A stretch of DNA of 64,000 bases from Aaosphaeria pasadenensis (GCA_022813625.1 JAKLMB010000029.1:1-64000), one strand, 5' to 3'. Counted from the stretch's first letter, positions 1-11,605 are shown. Numbers and translations: made by a program. The notes: generated by a model not told the origin, from the sequence alone.

Positions 1-77
1 CCTAACCCTAACCCTAACCCTAACCCTAACCCTAACCCTAACCCTAACCCTAACCCTAACCCTAACCCTAACCCTAA
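1..77. repeat. Telomeric repeat array (CCCTAA)n
   Basis: About thirteen uninterrupted copies of CCCTAA open the window, read as the C-rich strand towards the chromosome end. This is the TTAGGG-type telomere found in most filamentous ascomycetes. It shows that base 1 is at or very near a real chromosome end and that everything downstream is subtelomeric. The array stops at position 77 without degenerate copies. Confidence 0.97.
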
Positions 78-400
78 TTACTAGCTATAATAATATAAGG
101 GCTAAGCTATATATTAGAAAAAAAGTTAATTAGTTATAGTATTATATAGCTATATATTAGAAAAAATCTAATTTACTATACTACTATAACCCTACTTAAT
201 ATATAATTAATCCCTATAACTAGTCTTATTTTTTAGATACTACTATAATATTTTTTAATATTTAAATATAGATTATATAAAAGTATATTATTATATATAT
301 AGAATAAATTATTTTAAGGTATAGTATAGTAAAAAAGGTAAAAGTTCTATAGTAGACTAGTTTTTAATTTTCTCTAAGTCCTCCTTAGTTCTAGCTAAAC
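78..400. other. AT-rich, TpA-rich telomere-adjacent block
   Basis: The sequence after the telomere is almost entirely A and T, with many TATA, CTATA and TTAG words and no plausible reading frame. Such composition next to fungal telomeres is often produced by repeat-induced point mutation of an old repeat. No family can be recognised. Base composition returns to normal at about position 400. Confidence 0.6.
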
Positions 401-1441
401 CCTGACCCTTTCCTCTCCTTAGTAGGTCCAGTACCCTAGCTACTTAGGTCCCCCTCCCTGCAAATTCGAGAGACTATGTCTAGAGTTCCATCAGGAAGTG
501 CCTACGTCTGAGGGGACATATCGCACGCCAAGCTAGCGCATTGCTGATAGGTAAGTGTGTTTGTAGGACAAGCCCGGAAAAACTGAAAAAACAAAGGCCA
601 TCCAATCGTAAGATAGCGTAACTGTCCCGCAAAGGAAAGGCATTTTAGCTCACGTTAGAGTTCAGAATTGGCCAATACAATCCTGAACCAGAGAGGCCAG
701 ACTCCTAAATCACTGGTCAGACATTCTATTTTCACCTACCAACCCTTTCGGGATGAGTTCCAACCATTGCAGCGCGCAGACGCATGTAAAACGGAATTGA
801 AATGAGCTAGAGAAAATTAGGGTAATAAATTGCAAGCCTCAAACTTGACATTACGGGTCTGTAAGACATAAGTCTTGGATACAACTCCAGCCTAAACCTA
901 CAAGAACAGATGATTCCCGCTACCCTTTCCTGGAAAGAGAGTTCGAAGCGGTCAGACGAACGAGGCACGATGGACCAGATGGTCACGTGACTAAGGCAAT
1001 GCTCAAGATGATCAAGGTTCTGGCAAGTGCCAAGAAGGTTGAGCATCTTGATTAAGGACTGCAGAGGATGGCTATATTATATTGATAGTTTCCTATGTTA
1101 GGAGTTCTTCGTAGTCAGTGCTAAATTGTATCTGAGTCTCTGGAATCACTACAATTGTAAATTAATACTTGTGAATTGATTCAGAGTTCTACATCTATAT
1201 ATCTTGATTAACTACCTTCCGCCTTCAGACCAAACTTTGCAACGGCTTTACATGTACACTTACCCTCCCTAACCCTATCTAGAGGCACCCGTATCAATAT
1301 TCCTCGCGGTAGCAACGTCAAAAAGCCTAGAGCGCTGCCTAAACCCTGCTTATTACAGAATAGACTCATGAAGGTAGTATTTATTAGGGGTCCGGCCCCA
1401 AAGAGAGAGAAAACTGCCATGCTGTAGTCATCGTAGAAAGA
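401..1441. other. Subtelomeric non-coding stretch
   Basis: No gene is recognisable. Short open frames on both strands here have no motif, no supporting intron signals and no start context. The stretch may contain eroded repeat sequence. Confidence 0.4.
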
Positions 1442-2490
1442 TTACGCATTATCGCTCTCTACTACGACCCCTTCAAACTCCCCATGTAGGATTTCTAACA
1501 GCTTTCGGAGAATCTCGAAACTAGAGCTTCTGCTCTGTGCGCATTTACGCCCTTCTTCATCTTCTTCGCCTTTAGAATTATTGTTCTGTATGAGGAGCTC
1601 AGAAGTCTTGCGGAGCTTCTTGTATGCGGCATTTAGTTCAGTGTGCGATACGTCGAGTTCGTTGTATTTTTCAGTTAGCACTAAAAGTTGTGCTTCAAGG
1701 TCTCGGGTATGATTTTCTTTGCGCTCGCGGAATGCTCGTTGAGCAGCACAATTCTGAGCTCTTCTTCGCTAGAAATCTGTCAGATCCTAGTTGCGTTGCT
1801 GTACTGGATAATCTCCAGAACTTACTACTGAGGTAGTGCGTGTCCTTTTAGTGGGCACAGTAGCGGCGCCTTGAATATGCAAGTAATTCGTACAACTCTC
1901 TAACGGATTGAAGAATAGGTTGTTGGGATCTGAGCTAATATCTGGAGGGGTTGTTGGGAGTTGGTAGTGTGCGAACTGTATTAGTCTGTCAGAAATTTGA
2001 GGGTAGTAATGTTAAACAGGTGCGACAAGACATTGCTTATTTGTAGAAGAAGCCTTGTTCCTTACAAGCATCCGCCTTTTGTCTAAGAGTAATGTCTATT
2101 CGTAGGACTCACAGAAGATTCGCAAAGGCTAGGGACCTCAGGACGTGCGGTGGGGATTTCAAATGTTTGCGATTGGAATGGCACGTAGTTGCCCTGGTCT
2201 AGCGGGTAGTTGAATGACTGGTAATCCATCTAGTACGTTCAGTGGGGTAGGAGCAGTATAAAGAGGGCTTTCCAGTTGAGATATACAAAGTTGTGGACGC
2301 AGGGTAGGGACGCTTTTAGGTATTAGATGACTCTGGTTCGAAGATTGATGGACAGAATGCAAGAGGCAGAAGTTGTATCCTAGTCTTATATACTTATGTA
2401 GAGCTTGAGCATGCTGAAATGTCATAGCTGGAGGGAGAGAATCCAGCACAGTATCAAGGTTATTGGCCGAGCTGTTGCTATGCCGATAGA
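1442..2490 (-). pseudogene. Decayed AP-1/Yap-like bZIP transcription factor
   Basis: The reverse strand encodes a Yap-type basic region and leucine zipper: RRRAQNCAAQRAFRERKEN followed by a heptad-like coiled coil, ending at a stop at 1442. The basic region lies just after an intron (1825 to 1769, GTAAGT to CTAG), and the preceding exon reads PPDISSDPNNLFFNPLE before VPTKRTRTTSV. A second intron (2065 to 1976, GTAAGG to ACAG) precedes that. Further upstream, coding-like sequence (ending QLPARPGQLRAIPIANI near 2159) continues only after a one-base shift and then hits an in-frame TAG. The family normally has Arg where this copy has Cys in the NxxAQ core, a base-contacting position. I read it as a pseudogene whose zipper half is still nearly intact. 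Confidence 0.6.
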
Positions 2491-3542
2491 CTATTCAGGC
2501 GCGGGCCGATCCAGGTGAGAGGGATAACAGGCGGAAAGCCCCCGGTTCTAGGTCTTACCTTTGAGCAGAAGTGCACGTGGTACTGTTGTTGTATTGCGTG
2601 CAGTTAATCTGATTAAGGGCGGCGGCGAGACTGAGAATTAAGTGAACTGCTATGACTTGGAATAGGAAAATGTTGTCAACTTGTAGGGGAATCATTCGTG
2701 ACAGCATCGACATCGACCGATCTTCGGATGACTAAGGGCGGGATCCATAGTTAAACTGCGACTAGCTCCACAGCCGGCGAGGCATATGGAACTCAACAAG
2801 ATTACATGCTACTATTCTCGGATCGGCCCTTTTCTTTTGCAACCAAATAAGTAGCAAACACGTGTAGTCCGATAGTGTGTTCTGAAATTGTGATAGTGCA
2901 TCCGCGCCCAGTGTGGTGACGGAGACTTAGGTGAGCGGAAACAAGTTCCTCCATTTTCCACGCCCTACCAATTGCAAGTGCGTCCCGCCTTGCCTAAAGA
3001 GGTTTATAGAAATAACTTCGGAATGACTGTTCTGTGGTGGGCGCGGAATTAGGTCCGAAGACGTCAACTTCCTGCATATGCCACAATCAATTATAATAGC
3101 TTCTACTATTATCTTATGTTTGATGTAGTGTAATTAGAAATCCTAATACTTGTTGATAACTCTAACCACCTCATCTGTCGATTGAACCTTGCATGTTTCA
3201 TGGTTTCTCTCTCTATTTATTCACCCGAACACTCTAACAGATCATGTAGTCGCGAAAATTTTCGAGGACTAAGAGTACATATCCAATGAGACTGTGATGT
3301 ATGCAAAGTAAACATCAAGCCGAAGATTCTCTCACGCTAGTAGAGCAGTGTAACGATAGGTAACAACTTACTTCACAACGGTAAGAGGGGTTAATCGCAG
3401 AGGTTCGTGCAGGGTCAAGCGATGATTAAGACGAGGTAATATCTCTAACTTATCCAGGGGATAAGCTACAATTGTACTGTAGGTTGTGATTCCAAAAGAG
3501 CAGATACAATCTGTTATTGACTACGAAGAACTCCTACATAGG
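2491..3542. other. Non-coding stretch
   Basis: Nothing recognisable: no long open frame, no domain motif and no RNA gene seen on either strand between the bZIP remnant and the LTR remnant. Confidence 0.4.
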
Positions 3543-3893
3543 TGTTACGATCCCACCTAGGGAACGTCCCTCAACTTATACACAGCACGGGGAACAATCC
3601 GTCAAAGTCACGTGACACCACGTGACCCCCGAGGGTGATCACGGTTCCATGATCACAGACCATGATCACTATGATCACTTCAAGTATATAGAGAACTCAG
3701 AATACTCCTATGGTCTTCTGTGTTCAACCTAAGTTAGTATCGAACAATACACTCTACTGTTCTACCGCTATTATCAACCTCCACCTTGCTCCGCTTCGTG
3801 CCTCTCCTCAGATTATCCCCAAGAACCAACCAGTAGATCCTCGATCTCAACAATTGGTCGCCGCTGGTCAAGTATACTTTGTAGGGTGTAACA
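3543..3893 (+). mobile_element. LTR retrotransposon remnant (solo LTR or LTR plus primer-binding site)
   Basis: The block opens with TGTTACGATC and has two possible LTR ends: TCTCAACA at 3852 (TG...CA, about 310 bp) or GGGTGTAACA at 3893, which mirrors the TGTTAC start. After 3852 comes ATTGGTCGCCGCTGG, which resembles a tRNA primer-binding site directly 3' of an LTR. The left half holds repeated CACGTG and GATCAC words, then TATATAGAGAA, like an LTR promoter. No gag-pol coding sequence follows and no target-site duplication is obvious, so this is a solo or truncated element, probably Copia-type. The element class is inference. Confidence 0.5.
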
Positions 3894-4034
3894 GAACCCG
3901 CTGTAGTATTAGGCCGATACATACTGAGGCATAAATTATTTCTCTATTTAGTCTCTTAACTATTCTGGCCTGCTTCTTGCTCACTTCTTTAGTCTATCCC
4001 TAAAAATCAACTAGTCTATCTTTAATCTGAACAG

Positions 4035-4086
4035 CTGTTTTGCAGTAGAATGCTGTTTGCAGCAGAATGCCGTTTGCAGCATAGTC
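4035..4086. repeat. Short tandem repeat, about 17-bp unit, three copies
   Basis: Three imperfect copies of a CTGTTTGCAGCAGAATG-like unit lie in tandem. A related TTTGCAGCATGTGG word recurs near 9240. The repeat is in intergenic sequence upstream of the haem peroxidase locus. Confidence 0.5.
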
Positions 4087-4253
4087 AGCTGATTGGACAT
4101 GCCTGTGAAACCAGAATACAGAAGCAAAGATATTTTAGAATAGACATGTAAAGGGCTGAGCAACAGGTTGAAAAAGAGCCAGTAATCTGCTTTGTATGTC
4201 TTCTCTTGACTTTCATCATCTAAGCAGCTGATTCCCTAAATCTGCTTCGATAG

Positions 4254-6281
4254 ACCTCTAGTAACTCTCTGACCAAGGAATCCCGTTCTTACCAGCCAGG
4301 TCTCCTTGATCGTATATTCATTAAGGTCTTCCACTTTATCAACGTATTTGTCCCATGGCATTACCTGCCCGGCTTCCTCGGCGCCCTCAACTTGGAGTTC
4401 ATGCGCATTGAGTTGCGTGCCTATAATCTCCACGATGGCTACACGTCAGATGCTGCGCAGGGCAACACAACTGAACATCCTGTAGATGACGAACGCTTCC
4501 TCAATGCACGCAACTCGAACGGTGAATTCAATTCACTGGACCTGCCGCTCATGGGCTGCTCGGGCATGCGTTTTGGGCGGAACTTTTCAAGGACATACAC
4601 CCAAAAGCCCACTGAAGACAAGTTGTGGTCTCCGAACCCTAGATTAGTTAGTGAGCGGTTTATGGCGAGAGGGCCGGAAGGCTTTATCCCCGCTACAACT
4701 CTAAACTTGCTTGCTGCAGCGTGGATCCAATTTCAGATCCACGATTGGTTTAATCATGAAAATGTGTTTAGCTTCTGCCCCTCCAGCTGCAGCAATTGCT
4801 GATGCCGCTTGTTAGAGCGAGGAAAAGTACGATATTCCGCTTCCAGCTGGGGACAAATGGCCCACCGGCCGCATGGTGTTACCTCACACCAAGCCCGACG
4901 ACGTACTTGACCCATCTGATGTCAGATGCCCGGGATACAAAAATAATAACACGGCATGGTGGGACGGTTTACAGATTTACGGCTCGAGCGAAGATGTCAC
5001 AAGGACCTTGCGAACTGCACACCGTGATGGAAAGTTATCACTCACGAAGACAGCAACAGGAGAAGGATTTATCTTACCCCGCGAGAGTGCCGGAAACGCG
5101 AAGACCGGATTCAACAACAACTGGTGGATTGGCCTAGAATTAATGCATACGCTGTTTACACTGGAGCATAACGCCATCTGCGACATGCTTCGCAACGCAT
5201 ATCCTGACTGGACTGGGTAAGTCAAGTTGAGAGCTCCAAAGAAGCATATCTCACCGAAGGCACAGAGATGCGATCTTCGACAAGGCTCGCTTGATCAACT
5301 CGGCCCTGATGGCTAAGATCCACACGGTGTAATGGACTCCTGCCATCTTAGCACATCCAGCTCTTCAAATAGGAATGGCTGCGAACTGGTGGGGCGTTGC
5401 AGGCGAGACACTGACCAAGCTGGTCGGCCGAATCTCCAGTACCAGCGTGGCCATCAGCGGCATCCCCGGCTCCGGCATTGGCCATTTCGGCGTGCCGTAT
5501 TCTCTCACTGAGGAGTTTGTGTCTGTGTACCGAATGCATTCCCTGATTCCTGGTAAACCTCTTGCTCAGGAACGGCAAATACTTTGTGTGCTGATGCTAC
5601 TTTCTAGATAATATCGCCTTCTTTAGCGCCAACAATGGCAGGCATCATTCAACCGTCCCCGTTGAAGATACCTTATTCGAAAAAGCCCTCAGGCCGTTCG
5701 ACACCGGCCTTTCATTCGCCGACTCCTTCTACTCCTTCGGCATCAACAACCTAGGCGCTATCACTAACAACAATTACCCTGACTTCCTGCGCAATCTATC
5801 CACACCCGACGGTCTGAGACGGGATTTAGGAATTGTAAACATCCTGCGCGACCGCGAGCGTAGCGTTCCCCGCTACAACCAGTTCCGTCGGCTCCTGCGC
5901 ATGCGGGCCCCAGAAACCTTCGAGGAGTTGACGGGTGGAAATAAGGAGCTTGCACAGGAGCTACGAGAGGTGTATAATGGTGACATTGAGCTGGTTGATC
6001 TGCTTGTAGGGTCACACAGCGAGCCCCTGCCCAAAGGGTTTGCATTCAGCGATACGGCGTTCCGCATTTTCATCCTCGTGGCCAGCAGGCGGCTAAATAG
6101 CGACCGCTTCATCGCGGGACAGTGGAACGCCAAAACGTATACTAATGAGGGCTTTCACTGGGTGCAGTCTACCGGGATGAAAGACGTGTTGATGCGGCAT
6201 TTCCCTGAGCTGGAGGGTGTCTTGAAAAAGAGTAGGAATGTGTTTGCACCATGGGCGAGGCTGTCCGAGTTGGACACATAG
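4254..6281 (+). pseudogene. Alpha-dioxygenase-like haem peroxidase (fatty-acid oxygenase type), one nonsense codon
   Basis: Spliced reading gives a haem peroxidase of the animal-peroxidase/alpha-dioxygenase superfamily. Visible family blocks are FVPWHYLPGFLGALNL, NLLAAAWIQFQIHDWF, NNTAWWDGLQIYG, MAKIHTV, WTPAIL, NWWGVAGE and LRDRERSVPRYNQFRR. Introns fit at 4764-4815 (weak GTGTTT donor), 5217-5265 (GTAAGT) and 5553-5607 (GTAAAC), all restoring frame. The defect is a TAA at 5330-5332, in place of the Glu normal for the HTVEWT block, in the haem pocket region. Everything after the stop remains open for about 290 codons to 6281, so the lesion looks recent. The 5' end is unresolved: a TAG just before 4254 could be an intron acceptor, with a good GTATGT donor near 4193. 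The family oxygenates fatty acids; the substrate here is unknown. Confidence 0.75.
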
Positions 6282-7324
6282 GGGAATTGAGGTTATGCTT
6301 GAATTTCATGACGATACAAAGCTTTATTCATCATGTGGCTACTCCTTTCGGAAACGGACTCATCTGGGTAAATGGGGCGTCTTTCTCATTACAATAGTAG
6401 TACGGTAATGACATACAGCTTATTATGATGAAAATCATTCTTAATTTCCACATCAGAGGTAATTACATTGGATTCAATTGACTCACTCACTGACTCCGAT
6501 AAAGGATGGAGTCACATGAGCGACCCAAATCGAACCACAGCAGGACTTTATAGCGTCATATTGCATATGGGTTTTATGAAAAGATTAGCTGGATCTTTGT
6601 TCGCACAGATGCAATAATCCTACAGAGCCATAAATTTAAGTTTAATCGGTCTGACCTGCAAAATGGCAAGTTACTACGCTGATACGTCGCTAAGGTCAAG
6701 GATTGCCTTGCTTCACCATCCTCAGAGGGGCGCTCCACAAGCGGAACCTAATACTAGCCAGGCGCACTTGAGCTTCGCGTAATTATCGAATTCCTATCAA
6801 GGCGAAGAAGCTGTAAAGCAAGTACGTACAGTATTAGGATACGCTACCAGTGGGGGAAGGATCACAGTTTGCTGCTGTTAAAGGTGGGTGCTAGTAGACA
6901 GGGAAGGAGGTTGCGTAGCAGGAGGGATAGCGCAAAAGGACGCCGCGAAAGACGCAGCAAGGGCATAACACGCAAACCCGTGGGGAACCATCTTAAGATA
7001 CAATAGTTACTAGATATTGTAGGTCATAGTATAACTTTAGGTAGCAGAATTATACCGTGGGTCATAGTATAATCCGGTAGGGCCTGCTCATTTAGTGATG
7101 AGATAGGTTACAAAGTTACTATTATATGCTATATCGTAAAACTTCCAACGAATGAGAACATCTTCTGACGTAGATTCAGACGTAGGGCAGGGAAGATTAA
7201 AGTACTGAATGGTTGTCTCCTACATCTTTCATTGATGATACGATGGAATAGGGCCCAAATTGGCTGCCCCTTGTCCCCTCACTTAAGTCAATGGGCGCGA
7301 CAGCAATAACTTGTTTAAAGCAGC
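6282..7324. other. Non-coding stretch
   Basis: No gene or RNA seen. It separates the 3' ends of the convergent haem peroxidase and FAD oxidase loci. Confidence 0.4.
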
Positions 7325-8703
7325 TCAGAGGTAGTCCTTGAATGTGGTCTTGAAGTAATTGTTCAGGAACAGATTCTTGGGGTCAAATCGCTGGCGTAAC
7401 TCAAGGTAGCGTCGAATGCTCTCCTGGTCGTAGACCTCTGCAAAATGGTTGATAGCACCATCTCGGGTCTTGTTCATATGGGGGATTCCGCCATGGAGCA
7501 CGGCAATATCATTGAAGGCGAAGCGAAATTTCCTCCATGTAGGATCGGTCGGATCTGGGTATTCTGGATCCACCGCCATCATATTCGCAGAGCGCGATCG
7601 TGAAAGAAGGGAATCCTGGTCCTGCTTGATAAAATAGATGATCGCGGGCAGCGGCAGGATAAATTTGAACTCGCGTCGAAAGCGGTCCGCCAACTTTAGA
7701 AACTCCCGCACCATCTCAGGCCATTTCTCCTCTGGAAACACCCAATCGTAGAATTCGAAATCTGGGTCATCGTCGCGATACAGGATGGCCCGATCACAAG
7801 GATCAACGACGTAGGAGCTGTGGCGGATGATCTTCAGCGGAAAGTCGACAAGAGAGTTGTTCAAAACCTGTGCCACAGCCTCTGTTGGGCGAAGGGCCGT
7901 CGTTGCCTTTACTAGAGGTAAAAATAAACCCCCAAATAGATTGATGGCCTTACTTTCAATCGGATCCAGCAAGGAATGCGGAACCGGTGTCCCTGGTTCA
8001 ATGAACTTCCGGCACTGCCAGAGCAATTTACCAGTGGTAGGGAACAGCATGCCGAAGGCTTGATCGTAGTTTCCTTTCAGGGCCTCCAGATTCCCCGTAA
8101 AGCTATCAAGAAACGAGTCCACTTCCACGACCTGGAAATTGACCTGCAACGGTAGGGTCTGCAGGACTCGCAGCGTAACTTCACATACGACGCCAAATAA
8201 ATCGAAATGAGAGCGAATGGCATGGAGGTATTCTGTGTTCTGTGTCTCCGAGATCTCCATAATGTCGCCCGTTGGTGTTACCAGTTTTACGCCGACAACA
8301 TACGACGAGAACTGCGCCCCTAGGTTCAAGGAAGTGTCATTGGCATGCGTCCCGCTTATGGCACCGATATGGAAATTACCCCATTCCAGTACTACGGGAG
8401 GCCTTAGGCCGAGTTTCTTGAGGTGGGAACAAAGCTCGTGCAAGCTCACGCCTCCCTGCACTGTCGCCGTCAGGCCTTCCCGATCAACGGACAGGACGCG
8501 AGCCATATTCTCCATTGATATGATAACTCCAGTGCCTATGCAGTTGTCGAATGCATGGCCCCAATGGTTGTCACTTGTTGATTCTGCTGGAATGCTTGTT
8601 TCACGATAGCTTGAACGTCCGAGACTTGCTCCGGCCTCTTGAAGTTGTCGTCGTCGTCGACGACAAACTGGATCTGATCATTCCAGCTCGTTAATTTAGT
8701 CAT
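7325..8703 (-). pseudogene. FAD-linked oxidase, sugar-lactone oxidase type, with a one-base frameshift
   Basis: The main frame (8515 to 7325, 396 codons) starts inside the FAD-binding domain and continues through a D-arabinono-/L-gulono-lactone-oxidase-like C-terminal half ending RFDPKNLFLNNYF. Upstream, a second frame starts at an ATG at 8703 and gives MTKLTSWNDQIQFVV and then VTTIGAMHSTT, the normal start of the PF01565 FAD domain. The two frames meet at about 8541-8546, where one base is missing: the second frame hits TAG, while the shifted frame reads CIGTGVIISMEN. A single deletion, or a sequencing error, therefore splits an otherwise complete gene of about 460 codons. The family oxidises sugar lactones or similar alcohols with bound FAD and oxygen. 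If the lesion is real, the internal Met at 8515 would give a protein lacking part of the FAD fold. Confidence 0.75.
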
Positions 8704-10387
8704 AGCTACGAATTAAATATCGAGGTTTTACTTTCGGTTGAAGGAAGAGAAGACGAGGAGATTTTTAGGCAAATCTGACAATATGATGGGCACTCAATAT
8801 GAACCCAAAAGGGGATTTGCACGTTATCGGATGGGGGAACTACTGACCTAAGTAGCTTTGGTCGTTCACTTTCTGCGAAAGAAGAGGCACCTCATAGCAA
8901 CCTGGCCCTAACGAAAAGCAGTTTCGCTGATTATGTTTAGCGATAATGCATTTTCTGAGCCGTATCATCTGGAATTATGAGGCAATTCTACACTTTTACA
9001 CATGTATTCTAATAGTTTTGCGTGCTTATTTGGTGAAGGGATCGTCCTCCATGTTTGTGGGCAACGAAATGCTGGATCAGCTATGGCTGAAGCAAAGGTC
9101 AGGGCTGACAGATGCGGGGAACTGACGCCTCTTAGTTGTGTGGCTGGACGAATTGCCTTTTCCATCCTAGGATCCAATCGTTTGTCTCTCTTGATTCATA
9201 TTTGAGTTAGCATATGGAGTCCGCTTTCAGCGTGTAGCATCCGTTTGCAGCATGTGGAGTCCAATCTCAGCAACGCCAGGCTGCTCTTCTTCTAAGTCCC
9301 CGTTCTTGCCTCGAAGAATTCAGGTGTACCGATCAGAAACTCGTCGACCGCTTTTTCTCAATCAATAAGGATGGCGCAGTATAACCGAACTTTCGAAATT
9401 AGAACGATTGGTTCTTGCAGATCGTGTGCACTTCATCACAGCCTGAGCATTCCCTAGTAGATGAATCTACACTACGCTCAGCTCCTTCGCTGTTTCTACC
9501 CTCCCTACTCATACATAACTTTTCCCCAAAGCGCATCTACACGTAACAAAACGATTGCTGTAACAGAAAAGATCATTGATACCTTGACGATGTACCTAGG
9601 TAGTTATTTTAGGAGAATAGGCGTATGGCGAAGTTAGTAGTGTACGTGTAGGCATAGGAGCCGAGATGAGGCTAAAAGCACGACTATCTAGGTAAACCGT
9701 TCAACTCTGTAAAGAGGCTGGTTTGCGCTTGGATGACTTCCCCACCTTTCCCTCCTTGGCCTCTTAACGCTTTCACTGATTGGCGGCAGCCAGGGGATGG
9801 AGTACCGATGTTGCCTAGGGCTGATCATTCAATCATTGGGAAGTAGGACAGCTAGCATACAAGGGTGGTATACTCTAGTGATTGGCGATTTGAGGGCTTG
9901 CTGCATGTGAAGATTCGATAGCGATTTTACAGCCCGCAGAGCTGGAAACTGCCTTGATATGTTTGCTATTATGCTTTCTGTTGCTCAGCATGCAGCCAAG
10001 CGTAAGAGAACTGCTCGGTCAAGCCGTTTCATTACATACATGAAGTCAAGGCCCTCGTACAATGTCGCAAATTTTCGTGCTACGGATAGCTATCTTGATA
10101 TACACATATGAACACCGAACTGTGTAATTAGCTTACGTTCTTTTGAACACCTAGTCTAGCCTTCTCAAAAAGCTATAAGAAGTATGGCAACAATCTGCTT
10201 ACGTACTAAGTTATCCTCACTTCCTATACAAATTCCTTAGAACGGTAGTGTCCAATCATTCAAGAATGAGGCCGAAGAGCAAAAGAAATAAGGAGAGATT
10301 TGAGCACTTTCAATACCTCAATACAATTGAAATTTATTCAATTCAAATCAACATCGAGTACAATATAGTGACATTCAGACCGGCCAT
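8704..10387. other. Long non-coding stretch
   Basis: No supported gene. Two related words, GGAGTCC with TTTGCAGCATGTGG or TTTCAGCGTGTAGC, repeat around 9215-9265, and a GTACCTAGGTA palindrome lies near 9592. The rest shows no structure I can name. Confidence 0.4.
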
Positions 10388-11560
10388 TCAGGGATTGGGA
10401 GTGTTTCCACACAAGTAGCGACGCAACCGGCTCCTACGCCACATGAGAGGTGCTCCTGGGACTATATCCACAGGGAGCCAGAAGGTGTTTCCAATTCCTG
10501 GATCTGGTGCCGACCGATTCATGAACGTATTAGGTTCGGGGTTGTTTGAAACAGGATTATCCCCAAACCATTGGTATAGATAAAACTGGTTTAGCAAATG
10601 TCCTGTTGCTCCCTTAGCAACAAACACATCGCCCAAAAAGTTTGTCGTCGGTGATCGGCTTGAGGATAATGCACCCCACGAAGTCACCATGTCGAGTTCA
10701 TTGCAATAGTGTTCGATGTGCGATACTGCTCGGGGGTTCAGTTGCGTTCCGTTTGGAGGATTGTTGAAATATAATGCGGCACTACCAAAGGTGTATACTT
10801 CCAATTTTTGCAGGTTGTCTTTAGACAAGCCGGTATATAAGTCGTCCAGTATATGCGAGGCAAGAAGGCCGCCTTGACTATGTGCAATGAAGACTACTCG
10901 GTAGATATTTGGATCTTGAATGTACTCTCGTATGATTGGCAGGGCAATTCGAGTCTCTGCAGTTCGAAAGCCGAAAGATCGCTGAACAACGCATTCTAGA
11001 ATATCACCCATAAATCCATAAGTCCGGTTGTTGATACCGAGTATAGGTCGGTTGAACATTTTAGAAAGAAGTTTGATGTTCTGGCGAAGACAGGCTTTCC
11101 CAGTTGCTATTCCGTTGATGTAGATCCACCGTTGCCCGTCGATCGGAGACAACGGTAAGCCAGGAGGGGCGAAGGGGAGGTTTGGCGGATATACTTGAAT
11201 CAGTGGTCCATGGAGGATTTTCCAGAACAGAACCGAGTGAATCCAAGTAAATAAGCCTACAACACCCACAACGATGATCAAGGCCAGGAAGACGATAAGC
11301 ACGATCGGGAACTGTATGATGCTCCAAAAAGTAAACCAAATAAGTGCCACGAAACTCCAGCTGAAGGGGTACAGTTCATCGACTTCGCGCACCGTAATTG
11401 GAGGCCACAAGAGAAATAGGCTGAGACGGGAATTCCAGATCAAATTTATTACATCTTTGAAGAATAGTTGAAATGGCCCGTCATTTTCTGGCCCAATAGT
11501 GGGTCTGAAGAAGTTGTACGTTTGGGTGCCATAAGGGTCATAGGGATTCCACCAACACAT
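10388..11560 (-). CDS. Membrane-anchored alpha/beta hydrolase (lipase-like)
   Basis: An uninterrupted frame encodes about 390 residues. The N-terminal part has a strongly hydrophobic stretch (FVALIWFTFWSIIQFPIVLI into LALIIVVGVVGLFTW), giving one or two membrane spans. The C-terminal part is an alpha/beta hydrolase with the nucleophile elbow AHSQGG (GxSxG-like), followed by TFGSAALYF and a later conserved HLLNQFY that could supply the catalytic His. The combination suggests a membrane-tethered lipase or esterase acting on a lipid-like substrate; none can be inferred. The open frame extends to 11605 but only through a non-ATG codon, so I chose the ATG at 11560 (MCWWNPYDPYG). It is the only clearly intact enzyme gene in the first 12 kb. 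Confidence 0.75.
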   Translation of the reverse strand: MCWWNPYDPYGTQTYNFFRPTIGPENDGPFQLFFKDVINLIWNSRLSLFLLWPPITVREVDELYPFSWSFVALIWFTFWSIIQFPIVLIVFLALIIVVGVVGLFTWIHSVLFWKILHGPLIQVYPPNLPFAPPGLPLSPIDGQRWIYINGIATGKACLRQNIKLLSKMFNRPILGINNRTYGFMGDILECVVQRSFGFRTAETRIALPIIREYIQDPNIYRVVFIAHSQGGLLASHILDDLYTGLSKDNLQKLEVYTFGSAALYFNNPPNGTQLNPRAVSHIEHYCNELDMVTSWGALSSSRSPTTNFLGDVFVAKGATGHLLNQFYLYQWFGDNPVSNNPEPNTFMNRSAPDPGIGNTFWLPVDIVPGAPLMWRRSRLRRYLCGNTPNP

Positions 11561-11605
11561 GCTGCTTTGGAATCTGTGACGGGAGATATAGGCCCGGATA
11601 GACAA

